Assembly (NCBI GenBank): GCA_001599915.1 | Contig: BCIG01000033.1 | Location: 124,001-188,000 of the forward strand | Source of the DNA: Symbiotaphrina buchneri | Lineage: Eukaryota; Ascomycota; Symbiotaphrinales; Symbiotaphrinaceae | Length of the DNA: 64,000 nucleotides | Direction of reading: 5' to 3' | Shown here: piece after piece, positions 12,671 to 25,644 of the stretch | How the letters are laid out: every line of letters begins with the position of its first letter | Numbering within the stretch: the first letter of the stretch is position 1 | The notes under the pieces: model-generated | Database searches by the model: none | The model's input: only the letters and a program-made list of their open reading frames with translations | What the model was told of the DNA's origin: nothing | Translations under genes and position numbers: made by a program

Positions 12671-13172
12671 CTTTCCATGCATTGGCGGCCTGCTCAGGCC
12701 TGAAATCGTGGCAGAATATCCGAAGTTTACAAGGATGAGGCCCGCTTGTCGATATCCACTCTTTTCACTTTTTGTTTCTTTCTAAGGCTATATATCACTG
12801 CATAATTCTCTCGATACTGCTTGCATGGGCTGGCTAACGTGCATCTGCGGCGGAAAATGGAATGGTAGCATTCGAGTCGGTTTCTACAACGGTCCAAAAT
12901 GTTCCAGATATAGTTCCATAAGAATCCTCAGTCGAAATATTTTCTTTCAAATGATAGTTCAGTTGGATATCCACGCCAGGACAAGGCCCGTCAAGAGTCA
13001 AATCCCGGTGTTACTGGACATTTGGTCACGGCGGGACACATCAACTGATTCCAGATGACCTTTTTTTGCTTTGAAGGACCAAGCCATGCATTTCAGTAGC
13101 TTAACTACGTGCAGCCCTAGTATTCCGTCCACTTCACCCATGCAATAACAGGAAACCAACCAGACCAGTTTT
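12671..13172. other. 3'-3' intergenic region
   Basis: About 500 bp between the convergent ends of the INSIG and RPL11 genes. It carries 3' untranslated sequence of both; no gene, repeat or RNA is visible. Confidence 0.5.
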
Positions 13173-13962
13173 CTACCTCACGATACCCTCGAACCGGTTC
13201 TTGAACCATTTGATGGTCTCGGTCTGGTCGATCTTGTGGGAGTGTCCGATCTTTGACTTGCAACGGCGACGCTTAGCGACACGCTCACCAGGGCGGGTCC
13301 TAGAATTCGTTGATTAGCCAAATGCATCTGCTGCATCCCCCCATACAGTCTCTTGACGACGGTTGTGCTGGGGAACGTGAACGGCCACTCACATGCAGCA
13401 GTAGAAGTCCATTCCGTAGATACCGATGGCAGGGTCATACTTGATGCCCAAGTCGATGTGTTCGCTGATACCGAAGCCGAAGTTACCCGTCTCCGAAAAG
13501 TTCCTCTTCCGCAGCTCGTATTCCTTGACCTTCAGGCCACGCTCCAGGATTTCCTCAGCCTTGGGGCCACGGACGGTGACGTGCACGGCGATCTTTTCGT
13601 TACGACGGATACCGAACGTCCGGACAGTGTAACGGGCCTTGCCTGCAAAGAGGTAATTTTGTCAGAACATTTGGTCGATAGTGCAGGCTATTCAATCCCT
13701 TGAATGCGGCGCAGACGTACTGTAAACGGGCGTTTGACCGCTCAACTGCTCGAGCACCTTCGCGGCACGGGTCAGCCTGTCACCAGACTCGCCCACAGAG
13801 ATGTTGAGGACGAGTTTCTGGATGCGGAGTTCCCGCATGGGGTTGGCGGATTTGTCTTTGCCCTCTGACTGTTGTGCGAACGACATGTTAGCCAAATCCA
13901 TCTCTCCTTAATTGAGCAGTGTTCGCTCCGGACGATTTATGAGAATCGGAGATGCATACCAT
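13173..13962 (-). CDS. RPL11: 60S ribosomal protein L11 (uL5)
   Basis: Cytosolic large-subunit protein that contacts 5S rRNA. Four exons: 13962-13960, 13868-13721, 13642-13393 and 13299-13173, total 175 aa, the normal length. Exon 1 consists only of ATG, followed directly by a GTATGC donor. Exon 2 starts [18 protein letters not shown]. The family blocks [40 protein letters not shown] and [20 protein letters not shown] are intact, and the protein ends KNRFEGIVR. If intron 1 were not removed, an alternative ATG within it would give an extra [11 protein letters not shown], but in that frame the CAACAG acceptor is simply part of the intron. The gene is divergent from the SmB gene across about 300 bp. 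Confidence 0.96.
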
Positions 13963-14263
13963 GGTGGCTGGTTGTCCAAAGGCGTCGACTTGGTTGGGCG
14001 TTACTGTCGTGAGTTGGATATCGACAGGATGTTCGTTTTGTGTGGAAGGGTTTTGGTGTGCCAAACCCTAGCGAAAGTCGGCTAAGCCGAATCGGTTAGT
14101 CGTTGCAGAGCCGCATGAGAAATCGCGACTCCTTTGGTAAGCTATCATTGGCGAAGCTCGAAGGTCAGCCAAAACAGAATCGTTCCTAAGGGCACTTTCT
14201 TGACTTCTTGCCTACTAGAAGACTGCAAACTGTTGGACCGCCTTGCGCGAGAAGTCTTCCAAG
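13963..14263. promoter_or_regulatory. bidirectional promoter RPL11/SmB
   Basis: Only 301 bp separate the two divergent start codons, so the region must serve both genes. It contains AACCCTA at 14064-14070, matching the telobox-like element often found upstream of fungal ribosomal-protein genes, and an 11-bp palindrome CGGCTAAGCCG at 14079-14089. No TATA box is evident, as is usual for such promoters. Motif function is inferred. Confidence 0.6.
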
Positions 14264-15257
14264 ATGGCGGCCAACAAGCAGGGGAAGATGGTATGTGCCC
14301 CTCGGACGTTGTGTTATGGAAGATTCCCTTTTGTTGATGGCTGCTAACATCTTGATGCGTAGCAAAACCTCGTAAGCCTCCCGATTGTCTTTTGTTATCT
14401 GATGGAACTGTTGTGCCTGTTCCATTCGTTATTCCATTGTGGTGGCCTGACATCGCGAAGATCAATTACAGGATGAGGGTCACATTGAACGATGGGCGTC
14501 AGATGACCGGGCAGATGCTAGCATTTGACAAAGTATGCTCTATCGGTCTACCTTGTGTCATTCCTCTACTGATTATTCCACAGCACATGAACCTCGTTCT
14601 TGCGGATACCGAAGAGTTTCGTCGGGTAAAGCGAAAGCCTACAAAGGCCACTCAAACAGCACCCGGCGCTACTGCTCCAGCCATCGTCGAGTCAGAAGAG
14701 AAGCGTACACTTGGACTTATTATTCTTCGCGGCACACATATCGTCTCCTGCTCCGTTGATGGGCCCCCACCGGCGGACCCCTCAGCACGTTTGGGCACAA
14801 GCGCTCCTGGTGGTGGACCAGCTCCTGCGACACTAGCAGCAGGACCTGGTATCAGCAGACCCGCTGGACGAGGCTTGCATATTGGATTGACCGGACCGGC
14901 TGCCGGTGTTGGTGCGCCGGCGCCTCCAGGGGGGTTCCCAGGAGGCTTCCCACCTGCGGGCTTTCCCGGGGCACCGCCGGGCTTTGGTGGACGCGGCGGT
15001 CCTCCAGGCGGACCCCGTAAGTTCTTAATGAGGCTCTCAAGTTTCATTCATTATCTCTGACAATCTGTGTAGCTGGCTTTGTACCTCCCGGATTCTCTGG
15101 TTCTCCTGCTCCAGGACCACGTGAGTGACTTACCGAAACGATATATTGTTGCATTTCGCTAATCTTTGCTTGTAAAACAGCTGGCGGATTCCCTCCTCCA
15201 GGCTTTCAGCCGCCTCCTGGTCAAGGGAGAGGCTTCCCTCCTGGGTTCGGTCGGTAG
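14264..15257 (+). CDS. SMB1: Sm core protein B (snRNP SmB)
   Basis: Component of the heptameric Sm ring on spliceosomal snRNAs. Six exons: 14264-14290, 14363-14371, 14461-14532, 14584-15016, 15073-15120 and 15181-15257, about 221 aa. Spliced N-terminus MAANKQGKM-QNL-INYRMRV leads into Sm1 (LNDGRQMTGQMLAFDKHMNL) and Sm2 (RTLGLIILRGTHIVSCSVDG). Exon 2 is a 9-nt micro-exon encoding QNL. The C-terminal half is a P/G-rich tail with repeated PPGF and PGG motifs, as in SmB/B', which recruits other spliceosomal proteins. Introns 4 and 5 split this tail with conserved phase. Intron 3 (51 bp) is a multiple of three and stop-free. Confidence 0.93.
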
Positions 15258-15732
15258 TGTAGTTGATGGTCTTTGAAAGTTCAGCAAAAGAGACGGCGCT
15301 GTTATAGCAGCAGGGAGCCGAGACGGCCTATCTCCTAGACTCCGCTAGGATGATTGCGGAAGCAGGATGATGGAGAGGTCATGGATGGAGATATCCAAAG
15401 TTCGGTTCAGCAGGCGTTTGCAGGAGTACCATCCATCAAAAGCTTCGAAACAATCAATGTACAATATACAGGATATGGAAATAGAATGTCTGTCCTATGG
15501 CAGCCGCACGAGCAAATAAAAATGCGGTAACCTTTTACCAAACATCGTGACAATGATGCGCGCACTTCTCCATACTTTATTTGTAGCCATATCACGTGAT
15601 CCTAGGAGTATGGTGCCGCTAACTCCCGAAACCAACCGACAGACCCCCTCTTACTGCCTCGCCTTGCGTACGTACCTTACATGTTGATCAGGGTCTCCGC
15701 GAACAGGGTCTGCAAGCATCCAGTCAATCAAC
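15258..15732. other. intergenic, SmB 3' end and MPC1 promoter
   Basis: 475 bp in tandem orientation. It contains SmB 3' untranslated sequence and the MPC1 promoter. No further gene or repeat is visible; there is a CACGTG-like ATCACGTGAT palindrome at 15591-15600. Confidence 0.5.
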
Positions 15733-16398
15733 ATGGCAGCACTCATAAAGGCCGCGAACTCGAAGATCCGCGCCAATCCGGTGCTGGACTACTTCTGCTC
15801 GACTCGTAAGTCAAAAGAAGGAGCTGACGCTCGCCCAAAATCCTGGAGACTTGTCCCGGACAACTAATTTATATTCTGCTACCCTTAGACTTCTGGGGTC
15901 CTGCCTCAAACTTTGGTATCCCGATTGCGGCGATAATGGATACACAGAAAGACCCTGAGATGTGCGTTCTCACTCATCTCCTTCCTGTGTCACGTTATGC
16001 GCTCAGATTTCGAACTATCACTGACTCACAAGCAGCATCTCTGGCAAGATGACCGCAGCCTTGACGCTTTACTCTGCGACATTCATGCGCTACGCCCTGG
16101 CAGTCACACCTAAGAACTATCTCCTATTCGGATGCCATTTTATCAACTTCGGTGGGCAAGTGACTCAGGGGTACAGATACATTAATTACTGGCAGTAAGT
16201 GCGCATCAGGGATTGGCAACACCATCTTTCACCCCATCTTTCACTCGCTAATTCGTTTCTACTAGTATGGGCGGGCGCGAGAAGGATCTGGAGGCGAAGG
16301 CGAAATCAGCAGTTGACACTGTTGGTGCTAAGGCCGACAAGGCCGTGGAAGCCACCAAAGGAGTAGTCGAGCAAGCGAAGGCGAAAGTGTCGAAATAA
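15733..16398 (+). CDS. MPC1: mitochondrial pyruvate carrier subunit 1
   Basis: Inner-membrane subunit of the heterodimeric mitochondrial pyruvate carrier. Four exons: 15733-15805, 15889-15961, 16036-16194 and 16266-16398, 145 aa. The family signature is clear: DYFCSTHFWGPASNFGIPIA, ISGKMTAALTLYSATFMRYA, TPKNYLLFGCHFINFGGQ and QGYRYINYW. The C-terminal 40 residues are a charged A/K/E-rich extension (EKDLEAKAKSAVDTVGAKAD) that is longer than in yeast and looks amphipathic. The acceptor of intron 2 is a tandem AAGCAG site, so isoforms EI-ISGKM and EI-SISGKM differing by one serine are possible. It lies between splicing and mitochondrial ribosome genes. Confidence 0.93.
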
Positions 16399-16709
16399 AG
16401 GATCAAATCAGACACTGGAAGTAAGAACGGAGCGGAATAGAGAGGAGACCTGAGGGGGGATTTCCAGAAATCCTCAAGGCACGCGGAAGGCTTTGCTAAT
16501 CGTCAATATCAAAACATAGCGTTTGTTGATGTGTATCAGTGGTGGCATATACCTCTAAAGGGCTTTTGGCATGGATCATTTTTATAAAAGAAGAGTTGTT
16601 AGGTCACTCAAAGCCTAAATCTATGCATAACGCTCAACCTGCATCTCGTTGAAAAAATCCTAACGCCAGAAATGCTACCGTGAATACCACAATCGCCAAA
16701 TATAACAAC
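16399..16709. other. 3'-3' intergenic region
   Basis: 311 bp between the converging ends of MPC1 and the mitochondrial uS13 gene. AT-rich 3' untranslated sequence; nothing else visible. Confidence 0.5.
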
Positions 16710-17250
16710 CTAACCTCTTCTTTCTATCCGGTTCAATTTCCGCGCAGTTGTAATCTGCAATTTTAAGTCAGCCTTTGCGCCCATCTTGATACAATGCAAA
16801 GCTCTTACCTGTGTCCTAGTATTCTGTCCCCTAACCGGCAAACCCATCGCGTGTCGCCTACCCCTATATGACCCCATATCTCGCAACCTCCTAATATTCT
16901 CGCGTACTTTCCTCTTGAGATCGTTCTCTATCGTCATGGTGGAAAGTTCCGCTGTGAGATCCGCGACTTGTTTGTTCACAAGTGTGCCGACCCTCTGAAA
17001 GGGGGTGATATAGTGGCGGGCTAGGATTCGTTCCGCGGTATGTGAGCCAATGCCATAGAATCCCTGGAGTGCCCTCTGCAGCAATCAATATCTCGTGTCT
17101 CAAGTGTCCCAAGTCAATGGACAATAGGATTCAAACATCCCGCCATACCTTGACTAGAAGATTTTCTGGGAAGTTGACCCCAAGAAGGAAAACCTAAAGA
17201 TGATGCTCAGCAAGGTCACATACTGTTTCCGGGGCACGGATGCATACCAT
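16710..17250 (-). CDS. SWS2: mitochondrial small-subunit ribosomal protein uS13m
   Basis: S13-family protein of the mitochondrial ribosome head, 119 aa. Four exons: 17250-17248, 17193-17149, 17075-16809 and 16754-16710. Exon 1 is only ATG followed by a GTATGC donor. Exon 2 encodes [15 protein letters not shown], the N-terminal S13 strand, and exon 3 starts [18 protein letters not shown], the helix-two-turn-helix signature. The C-terminal signature [20 protein letters not shown] is intact. The last exon supplies [14 protein letters not shown]. Without removal of the last intron (54 bp, a multiple of three and stop-free) the protein would gain 18 residues after NTRTQ, where bacterial and mitochondrial S13 continue directly to T-A-R-K. 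Start choice rests on the family N-terminus. Confidence 0.9.
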
Positions 17251-17521
17251 TTTGTCTCCTCTTGTAATAGTATAATAGGAGTCAATCCACAGCAACGCTG
17301 ATACTGACGATGTTGCGATCTTTTGAAGGTACTTCGTGTACTCGTACATTTGACGGCTGCGATTCTGTCGCCAGTAGCCCGGGGGCCGCTTACATAATGA
17401 GGTACTTTAGCGGCAGTAGGACGGTCCCTCGGGCCAAGTTGCATCTCCGCATTTCAGGGATCCAGCTCAAGGTACCATCCTCATCATCTAGGTCAATTTA
17501 CTGGTTGAATTGTCCTTCAAG
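17251..17521. promoter_or_regulatory. bidirectional promoter uS13m/cyclophilin
   Basis: 271 bp separate the divergent start codons. The segment includes one copy of the GTACGAGTAC motif in inverse orientation at 17338-17347. No TATA element stands out. Confidence 0.55.
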
Positions 17522-18825
17522 ATGGCTACCATTCAGAGAATTATCATCACGGCTTTAGTGTTGCTCACTGCCACATTCCTTTTCCTCGCTCAGACTACGG
17601 AGGCGGCAAAGGGGCCCAAGATTACCCATAAGGTGAGCCAGAAGCACCATAGCTTCCTCGCAAGACACCCATTGACTTCTGAAAGGTCTACTTTGACATC
17701 GAGCATGGTGATAAACCGCTCGGACGGATTGTGCTGGGTCTTTATGGCAAGACTGTGCCGAAGGTGAGTCCCACTTAATTGTGAGCTTGGATGAGTACTG
17801 AGTCTCGTCCAGACAGCCGAGAACTTCAGGTATGATAGAGGTGCTGGTGCCACAACTTCTGGATGCTGATCCACGCAACAAGAGCTCTTGCTACCGGAGA
17901 AAAGGGCTATGGCTACGAGGGTTCTACCTTCCACAGGGTATGTTGAGAGGTGGTCCGTCAGAAAATCCAGCGTCTAATGCAATGATTGCAGGTCATCAAG
18001 CAATTCATGATTCAAGGTGGTGACTTCACTAAGGGCGATGGTGAGTCCCCACTGGGGTTATATTTTTGACTGCCATCTAATGATGTTACATCAGGAACTG
18101 GTGGCAAGTCCATTTATGGCGACAAATTCCCCGATGAGAACTTCAAGCTGAAGCACAGCAAGCCGGGGTTGTTGAGTAAGATTATGTCGAAAGCTTCATG
18201 GACTTTCATCACTGATCATCCCTGTATCCAGGTATGGCGAATGCTGGCAAGGACACGAACGGCTCTCAGGTGAGCAGTCTAATCGACAGTTACCTTGAGG
18301 CCCAATTGACTAATGTCTCATTCTTAGTTCTTCATCACAACAGCTATTACGAGCTGGCTGGATGGCAAACATGTTGTATTCGGCGAAGTTCTCGAAGGCA
18401 TGGATATCGTCTCGGCGATCGAAGATGTCCCCAAGGGCAGAGGCGACAAGCCTACAGAGCCAATTAAGATCGCCAAGAGTGGTGAACTGCCTGTTCCCGA
18501 AGAAGGTATCCATGTGGAGCTTTGATTAGTCTTCTTTCTGCCCGTCGTACTACACAGGAGTTGCTGATACTTGGCTTCCACGCTTGAAGACCTGATCGGA
18601 TCGGCGGCTCCTGCTGTGGAAGGGCCTGAACTGGACATCGAGCCGTTGAAACCACCTCACGACGACCAGGCAGAGGTCCAAATGCCTGTCGAGGTGACGA
18701 CACCTTCAGGCAATGACATGACTCTAAACAATCTGCAGATGATCGGTCTGTTTGTGATTGTTTTGGGCATGGTGGGAGTGTACATCAAGACACGGAGGGG
18801 CGGTGGCAAAGCAGCATACAACTGA
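17522..18825 (+). CDS. cypB: ER cyclophilin (peptidyl-prolyl isomerase B), two predicted isoforms
   Basis: Peptidyl-prolyl cis-trans isomerase of the secretory pathway. Residues 1-28 are a signal peptide ([22 protein letters not shown]). Exons: 17522-17632, 17686-17763, 17813-17829 (17 nt), 17883-17937, 17992-18040, 18095-18175, 18232-18269, 18328-18505 and 18590-18825. The cyclophilin core is complete: [20 protein letters not shown] with the catalytic Arg, [16 protein letters not shown], and [17 protein letters not shown]. Splicing the last intron (18506-18589) gives 280 aa with a polar linker and a C-terminal membrane helix ([20 protein letters not shown]). Retaining it gives a stop at 18523-18525 and a 208-aa soluble form ending GIHVEL, an HDEL-like tail. 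The intron has a GTATCC donor and a CTGAT branch; the first AG after the branch is the acceptor. Which form dominates cannot be read from sequence. Confidence 0.92.
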
Positions 18826-21802
<2,977 letters not shown>

Positions 21803-23316
21803 AGGCCTCATGCTGAACAAGGCCCAATCTGAATTGATGTTCAGCTACAGGGCACGAGAGGCTCGCATTTCACCATCAGCCCCTCAGACATTTCCTTTCG
21901 TTCTGTTTTAGATTTTGCTGGCTTTGCTGTTTCTCATTTGCTGGCAGACGCCGTCATTCATCGACTGAGCCAGGGTGGACAGCACGGGCAGGTGCATATC
22001 TATGGGTCGGGAGCCGACTGGTCGTCATTCAAAGGCTTTTGATACCATCTGATAGACAGCGTTGGCTTTTATTGCACTTCCGGGGTTGAATGTGGCTTGA
22101 CACATAAAAGGTGTCGTCGGGCCGCATAAGTCGGGAGCTTCGTGGCAGGCTCCGTTTTGTCACCATGGGTTCAATGGGAGGACCTATATGGGTGACGAAA
22201 AGCATGCTTTACGAAGTGACGACTCTACAACCGTTTGTCCACCTACGATAGATTGCGGCTTTCATTACGCCTTGTGCTCGGCCTTTATTACGGCTATTTT
22301 TTCATTCGTCAAAAGCATGATATCTTCCGTGGTCCTCGATGCATATCGGTCGTCATAGATCTTCTATTCGGCTCGAAGTTGTCATTGATAGACTTCGATC
22401 TGACGATACCTCGCCGGGACTTCTCTGCGGACGTACCACTTCCATTGTGGCATGGCGTTTTCTCAAGAGGCATAAGAACGTTGATATACCCTTCAGCTGT
22501 TTCTTCTTCCAAGCGGGACGAGTTGTTTTCCGCATGTCGAGGTGAGGTGGCCCGTGTCCATCATGGGAGCTTGAAGCATGGATGGCGCTCATCCTGGGTC
22601 ATTAGTCCTGAGCTGCAGACCGATAGGTCATTGGGAGGTCTGGAAGGTTCAGACAAAAAAAAGTGTTCTTAAATGTGCTCAATGCAATCTGGCTAAGATC
22701 CTTCACTCGTGTTCTCCGTACCATCTCTATAATGTCCGTCCCATTGACGATATGTGTGAAAGATTATCGTCCTACACCCAAGTGACTCGTATCGTCGTCA
22801 CATGTTTGATGACAAGATTGCTACCTTAGGTAATCCTTCAGTGACTCTCCCCTAAGTAGATCTATGCCGATGGTTGTATTCACTGCCTGATTGATATTAT
22901 TGATCCACTATTATTGGTGGTCATTCCCAGTTCATTCTGAGTTCATTCTGTGAGCATGTAACCGGGCGGTGCGCGTACAGGTAGGTGGTACTTTACGCGA
23001 CAGAGATGGATGCTATCCTCGCTTCGTTTAAAAATGACGGTGGGCTAAGCTCGCGTCCTGAAGGTGGTATAAGTATGGAGTGATCCTAGAGCATGATTTA
23101 GTTACAATCAAGCATGAACACTATCCGGCCATGCACGACGCCTCTTTCTTCTATTCCTTATTGAGCCTTATGCCTGGACACGATTAATCCAGTAACTTCA
23201 AGAACAGCCTGTCATCGGTGCTGAGGCCTCGTCAACGCTACCTCCAGGCTTCAGCAGGCAAGGAGAAAGCTCAGCTATCGACGAAACGAAGCGGTAGCTC
23301 CGCCCCGGACACCGCG
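21803..23316. other. intergenic, DED1 3' end and IES1 promoter
   Basis: About 1.5 kb in tandem orientation. Open frames near 22235-22830 have no family resemblance. A short direct repeat (AGTTCATTCTG twice) lies near 22930. Nothing else is supported. Confidence 0.45.
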
Positions 23317-25403
23317 ATGGCTTCGCCGAAAGCAGGAGATTTACATAGAGATAGCACGGAGGAAGAAGGGGACGAGGATCGCAACGATGCTACCCCATCA
23401 GCAGCTGCGTCAGACATGGCAACCACGAGACAAGCAAGCTCCGGCAAAGCTCGCAATGCCAATGGTGGAGGGAACAGCGCGAACCTCAACCTTGGCAGTG
23501 GCACCTCTGTCTATTCGAACAATAAGATCAAACACCTGAAGAAGGAGGATGGCATACCGCTGTGGAGGAAGGATATTCAGTATGACTTTCTGAAGGCTGT
23601 TTTCGAGGATACCACTCCTGCCTTTACAAACATCACGGATAATACAACTGGACACTCATTTGCCGATATCTACATCAGTGCTATGGCCCACAGTAGTAAG
23701 ACCAGCAAAATCCTGAAAGACAAGCTGTTGTCGGACAAGCCAGCTGCTCTCAATATGGCTATGGTTTGCCTGTTGGTCAATGTTGGCCGGATGAATACCA
23801 CACTCAACTGTATGCAGCATGATACCTATGTTGATAGTATGCTGACCATTCAACCTAGTCTTTCCGGAGATGCGTGCGCAACTGCGCACCTACCATTCGA
23901 TTCCGTCTCTCCAGGCACATCAAGATCCGACGGCGTATAAGCAACTACAGGACGCGCCACGCCTGAAGTCAATACTCAAGGGTGCTTCTGAGGATACAGA
24001 GCAACCGAACACATTGGAGAAGATTAGAGCTATGCCTATACCTCGTACGAACCCGGTACACCTCATATTTGTGCTCGCTCAGTATGCTCCTAAAGTGTCT
24101 GAGATGCACTTCCATCCCCCAAGGGATTTCTTCGATCTAGTCATGCGAAGCAGCATTAGTAGTCGGAGCAGAGCAAGAGCATTCTTGTGGCTCATGTGGT
24201 GGTATCTTGAAAGCGATTTTACCAAGACCGCAGCGCTGAACAATCCATTTGGCCCTGGAGAGGAAGGGGAAGGGACCGGTGGCTTGCCGATCAAGGTCCC
24301 GGGTTTTGAGCATTTGACGGACGAACAGGCAAATCTAGAAAATGTCGACACAGATGAAGAAATTGCGTATGGTAGCGCAAAGCAGGTGGAACGAAAACGT
24401 ATCCTGGATAAGGAAATCATAGCAGGTCCTCCCACCAAACGAAGCAGAAAGAGTGACTGGGGTGAGCTACTTATTCCTCCTGTTCCGTCCTCAAGAGCAG
24501 TTACTAACCCAGCTGCTTACAGCCCTCAACTCCATAGCAGCTTCAGAAGACGGCGGATTAAGTCCCGCTGACGATCACGCATCACCAGCCCCTCGTGGAC
24601 GTGGACAACGTTCAAGATACTCCGCGCGAGATAATGGTCATGGTTCCGACACTGAAAGGACACGTTCGGCTTCGCCGTCATCAACCACTGGCTTACACTC
24701 AACATTTGATTCTCGTCCAACGCCAACAAGCGGCATGCGTGTGGGGACGCTGCTCAACAATGATAGTGCTCCAAGGACTGGCCGTGGTCGTTATTCTCGT
24801 GCACATCGTCTTGTTCTCAAGACGAAATCGGATCATGCCCGTGGGTCGCCATCTCCAATCTCTTCTGGCCATCCAGGACTGCATTACCCTAGTGAATCGG
24901 GGGCGCATCCAAGGCGATCTCGCCCGCTTACGCAGCATCAGCTGGCAGTCGAGCGGAACCGGCAAGAAAAGGTGGACTGGCACTTATTTCAGCGGAAACA
25001 GAAGGTATTTGACCGCTCAAGGCGCAAGCGAGAAAAGCAAGGCGCTCTCTGGCGCGCTTGGCGGCGATGCGGAAGGCTGGATCTCCAGGATACGGAGCAT
25101 GAGATTGCTGTTGGCGGCTTGGTCCCAGACGAGTGGGAGGATGACGACTTCGGCGAGGAAGCAGCGGCGTACGTGTCTGCGCTGAGGCGGGCTGTGAGAA
25201 GGCTGGATCGATGGGAGACGGGCGGTGTGGCGGTCAAGAGCAAGGTGGTCAAGGCCTCGAAGCGTCCGGATGATGCGCCTCAAGGGGAGAATGAGGATGA
25301 CATGGAGCAAGATGATGAACTAGACGATATGGATAGAGAGTTGCTGGGCGAGGGCGACGGTGATGGCGAGGACGAAGAAGAAGATGAAATGGAGGTCGAT
25401 TAG
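23317..25403 (+). CDS. IES1: INO80 chromatin-remodelling complex subunit Ies1
   Basis: Fungal-specific subunit of the INO80 nucleosome remodeller. Exons 23317-23809, 23859-24461 and 24523-25403 give about 658 aa. The conserved core spans the first junction: HLKKEDGIPLWRKDIQYDFL, then LLVNVGRMNTTLN-FFPEMRAQLRTY, and later RARAFLWLMWWYLESDFT, the strongest family motif. A nuclear-type basic segment PPTKRSRK precedes intron 2. The C-terminal third is S/P/R-rich, then basic (RRKREKQGALWRAWRRCG), and ends in a very acidic tail (DDELDDMDRELLGEGD). The start MASPKAGD was chosen as the first in-frame ATG; a 5' extension is possible. The gene converges on YTM1 with 238 bp between stops. Confidence 0.88.
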
Positions 25404-25641
25404 AACATTTTACTTCTTTACTATCATAACGGCGTCAGGGTAGGCAAAACCAAGGTGTCACACCGGCGTTGCATTGTCACATAACAGGAATCTAGGATTT
25501 GCTAGTCATTGCTCACAAACAAGAATTGCAATTCGAGTGCTCTATAACCTTTTCATTGTCGATGGAGAAACGCCGATGATGCTATGCTAGGTATCCGAAT
25601 ACGTTGTCAATTCAACGTATCAACGTTGTCAATTCAACGTA
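25404..25641. other. short 3'-3' spacer IES1/YTM1
   Basis: 238 bp between the convergent stops. It contains the first copy of a 22-bp tandem duplication that runs into the YTM1 stop codon (see the repeat entry). Overlapping 3' untranslated regions are likely. Confidence 0.5.
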
Positions 25642-25644
25642 TCA
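25601..25644. repeat. 22-bp tandem duplication over YTM1 stop
   Basis: Two perfect adjacent copies of a 22-bp unit (25601-25622 and 25623-25644). Each includes an inverted repeat ACGTTG-TCAATT-CAACGT able to form a hairpin. The second copy ends exactly on the YTM1 stop codon (complement of TCA at 25642-25644). Confidence 0.9.
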
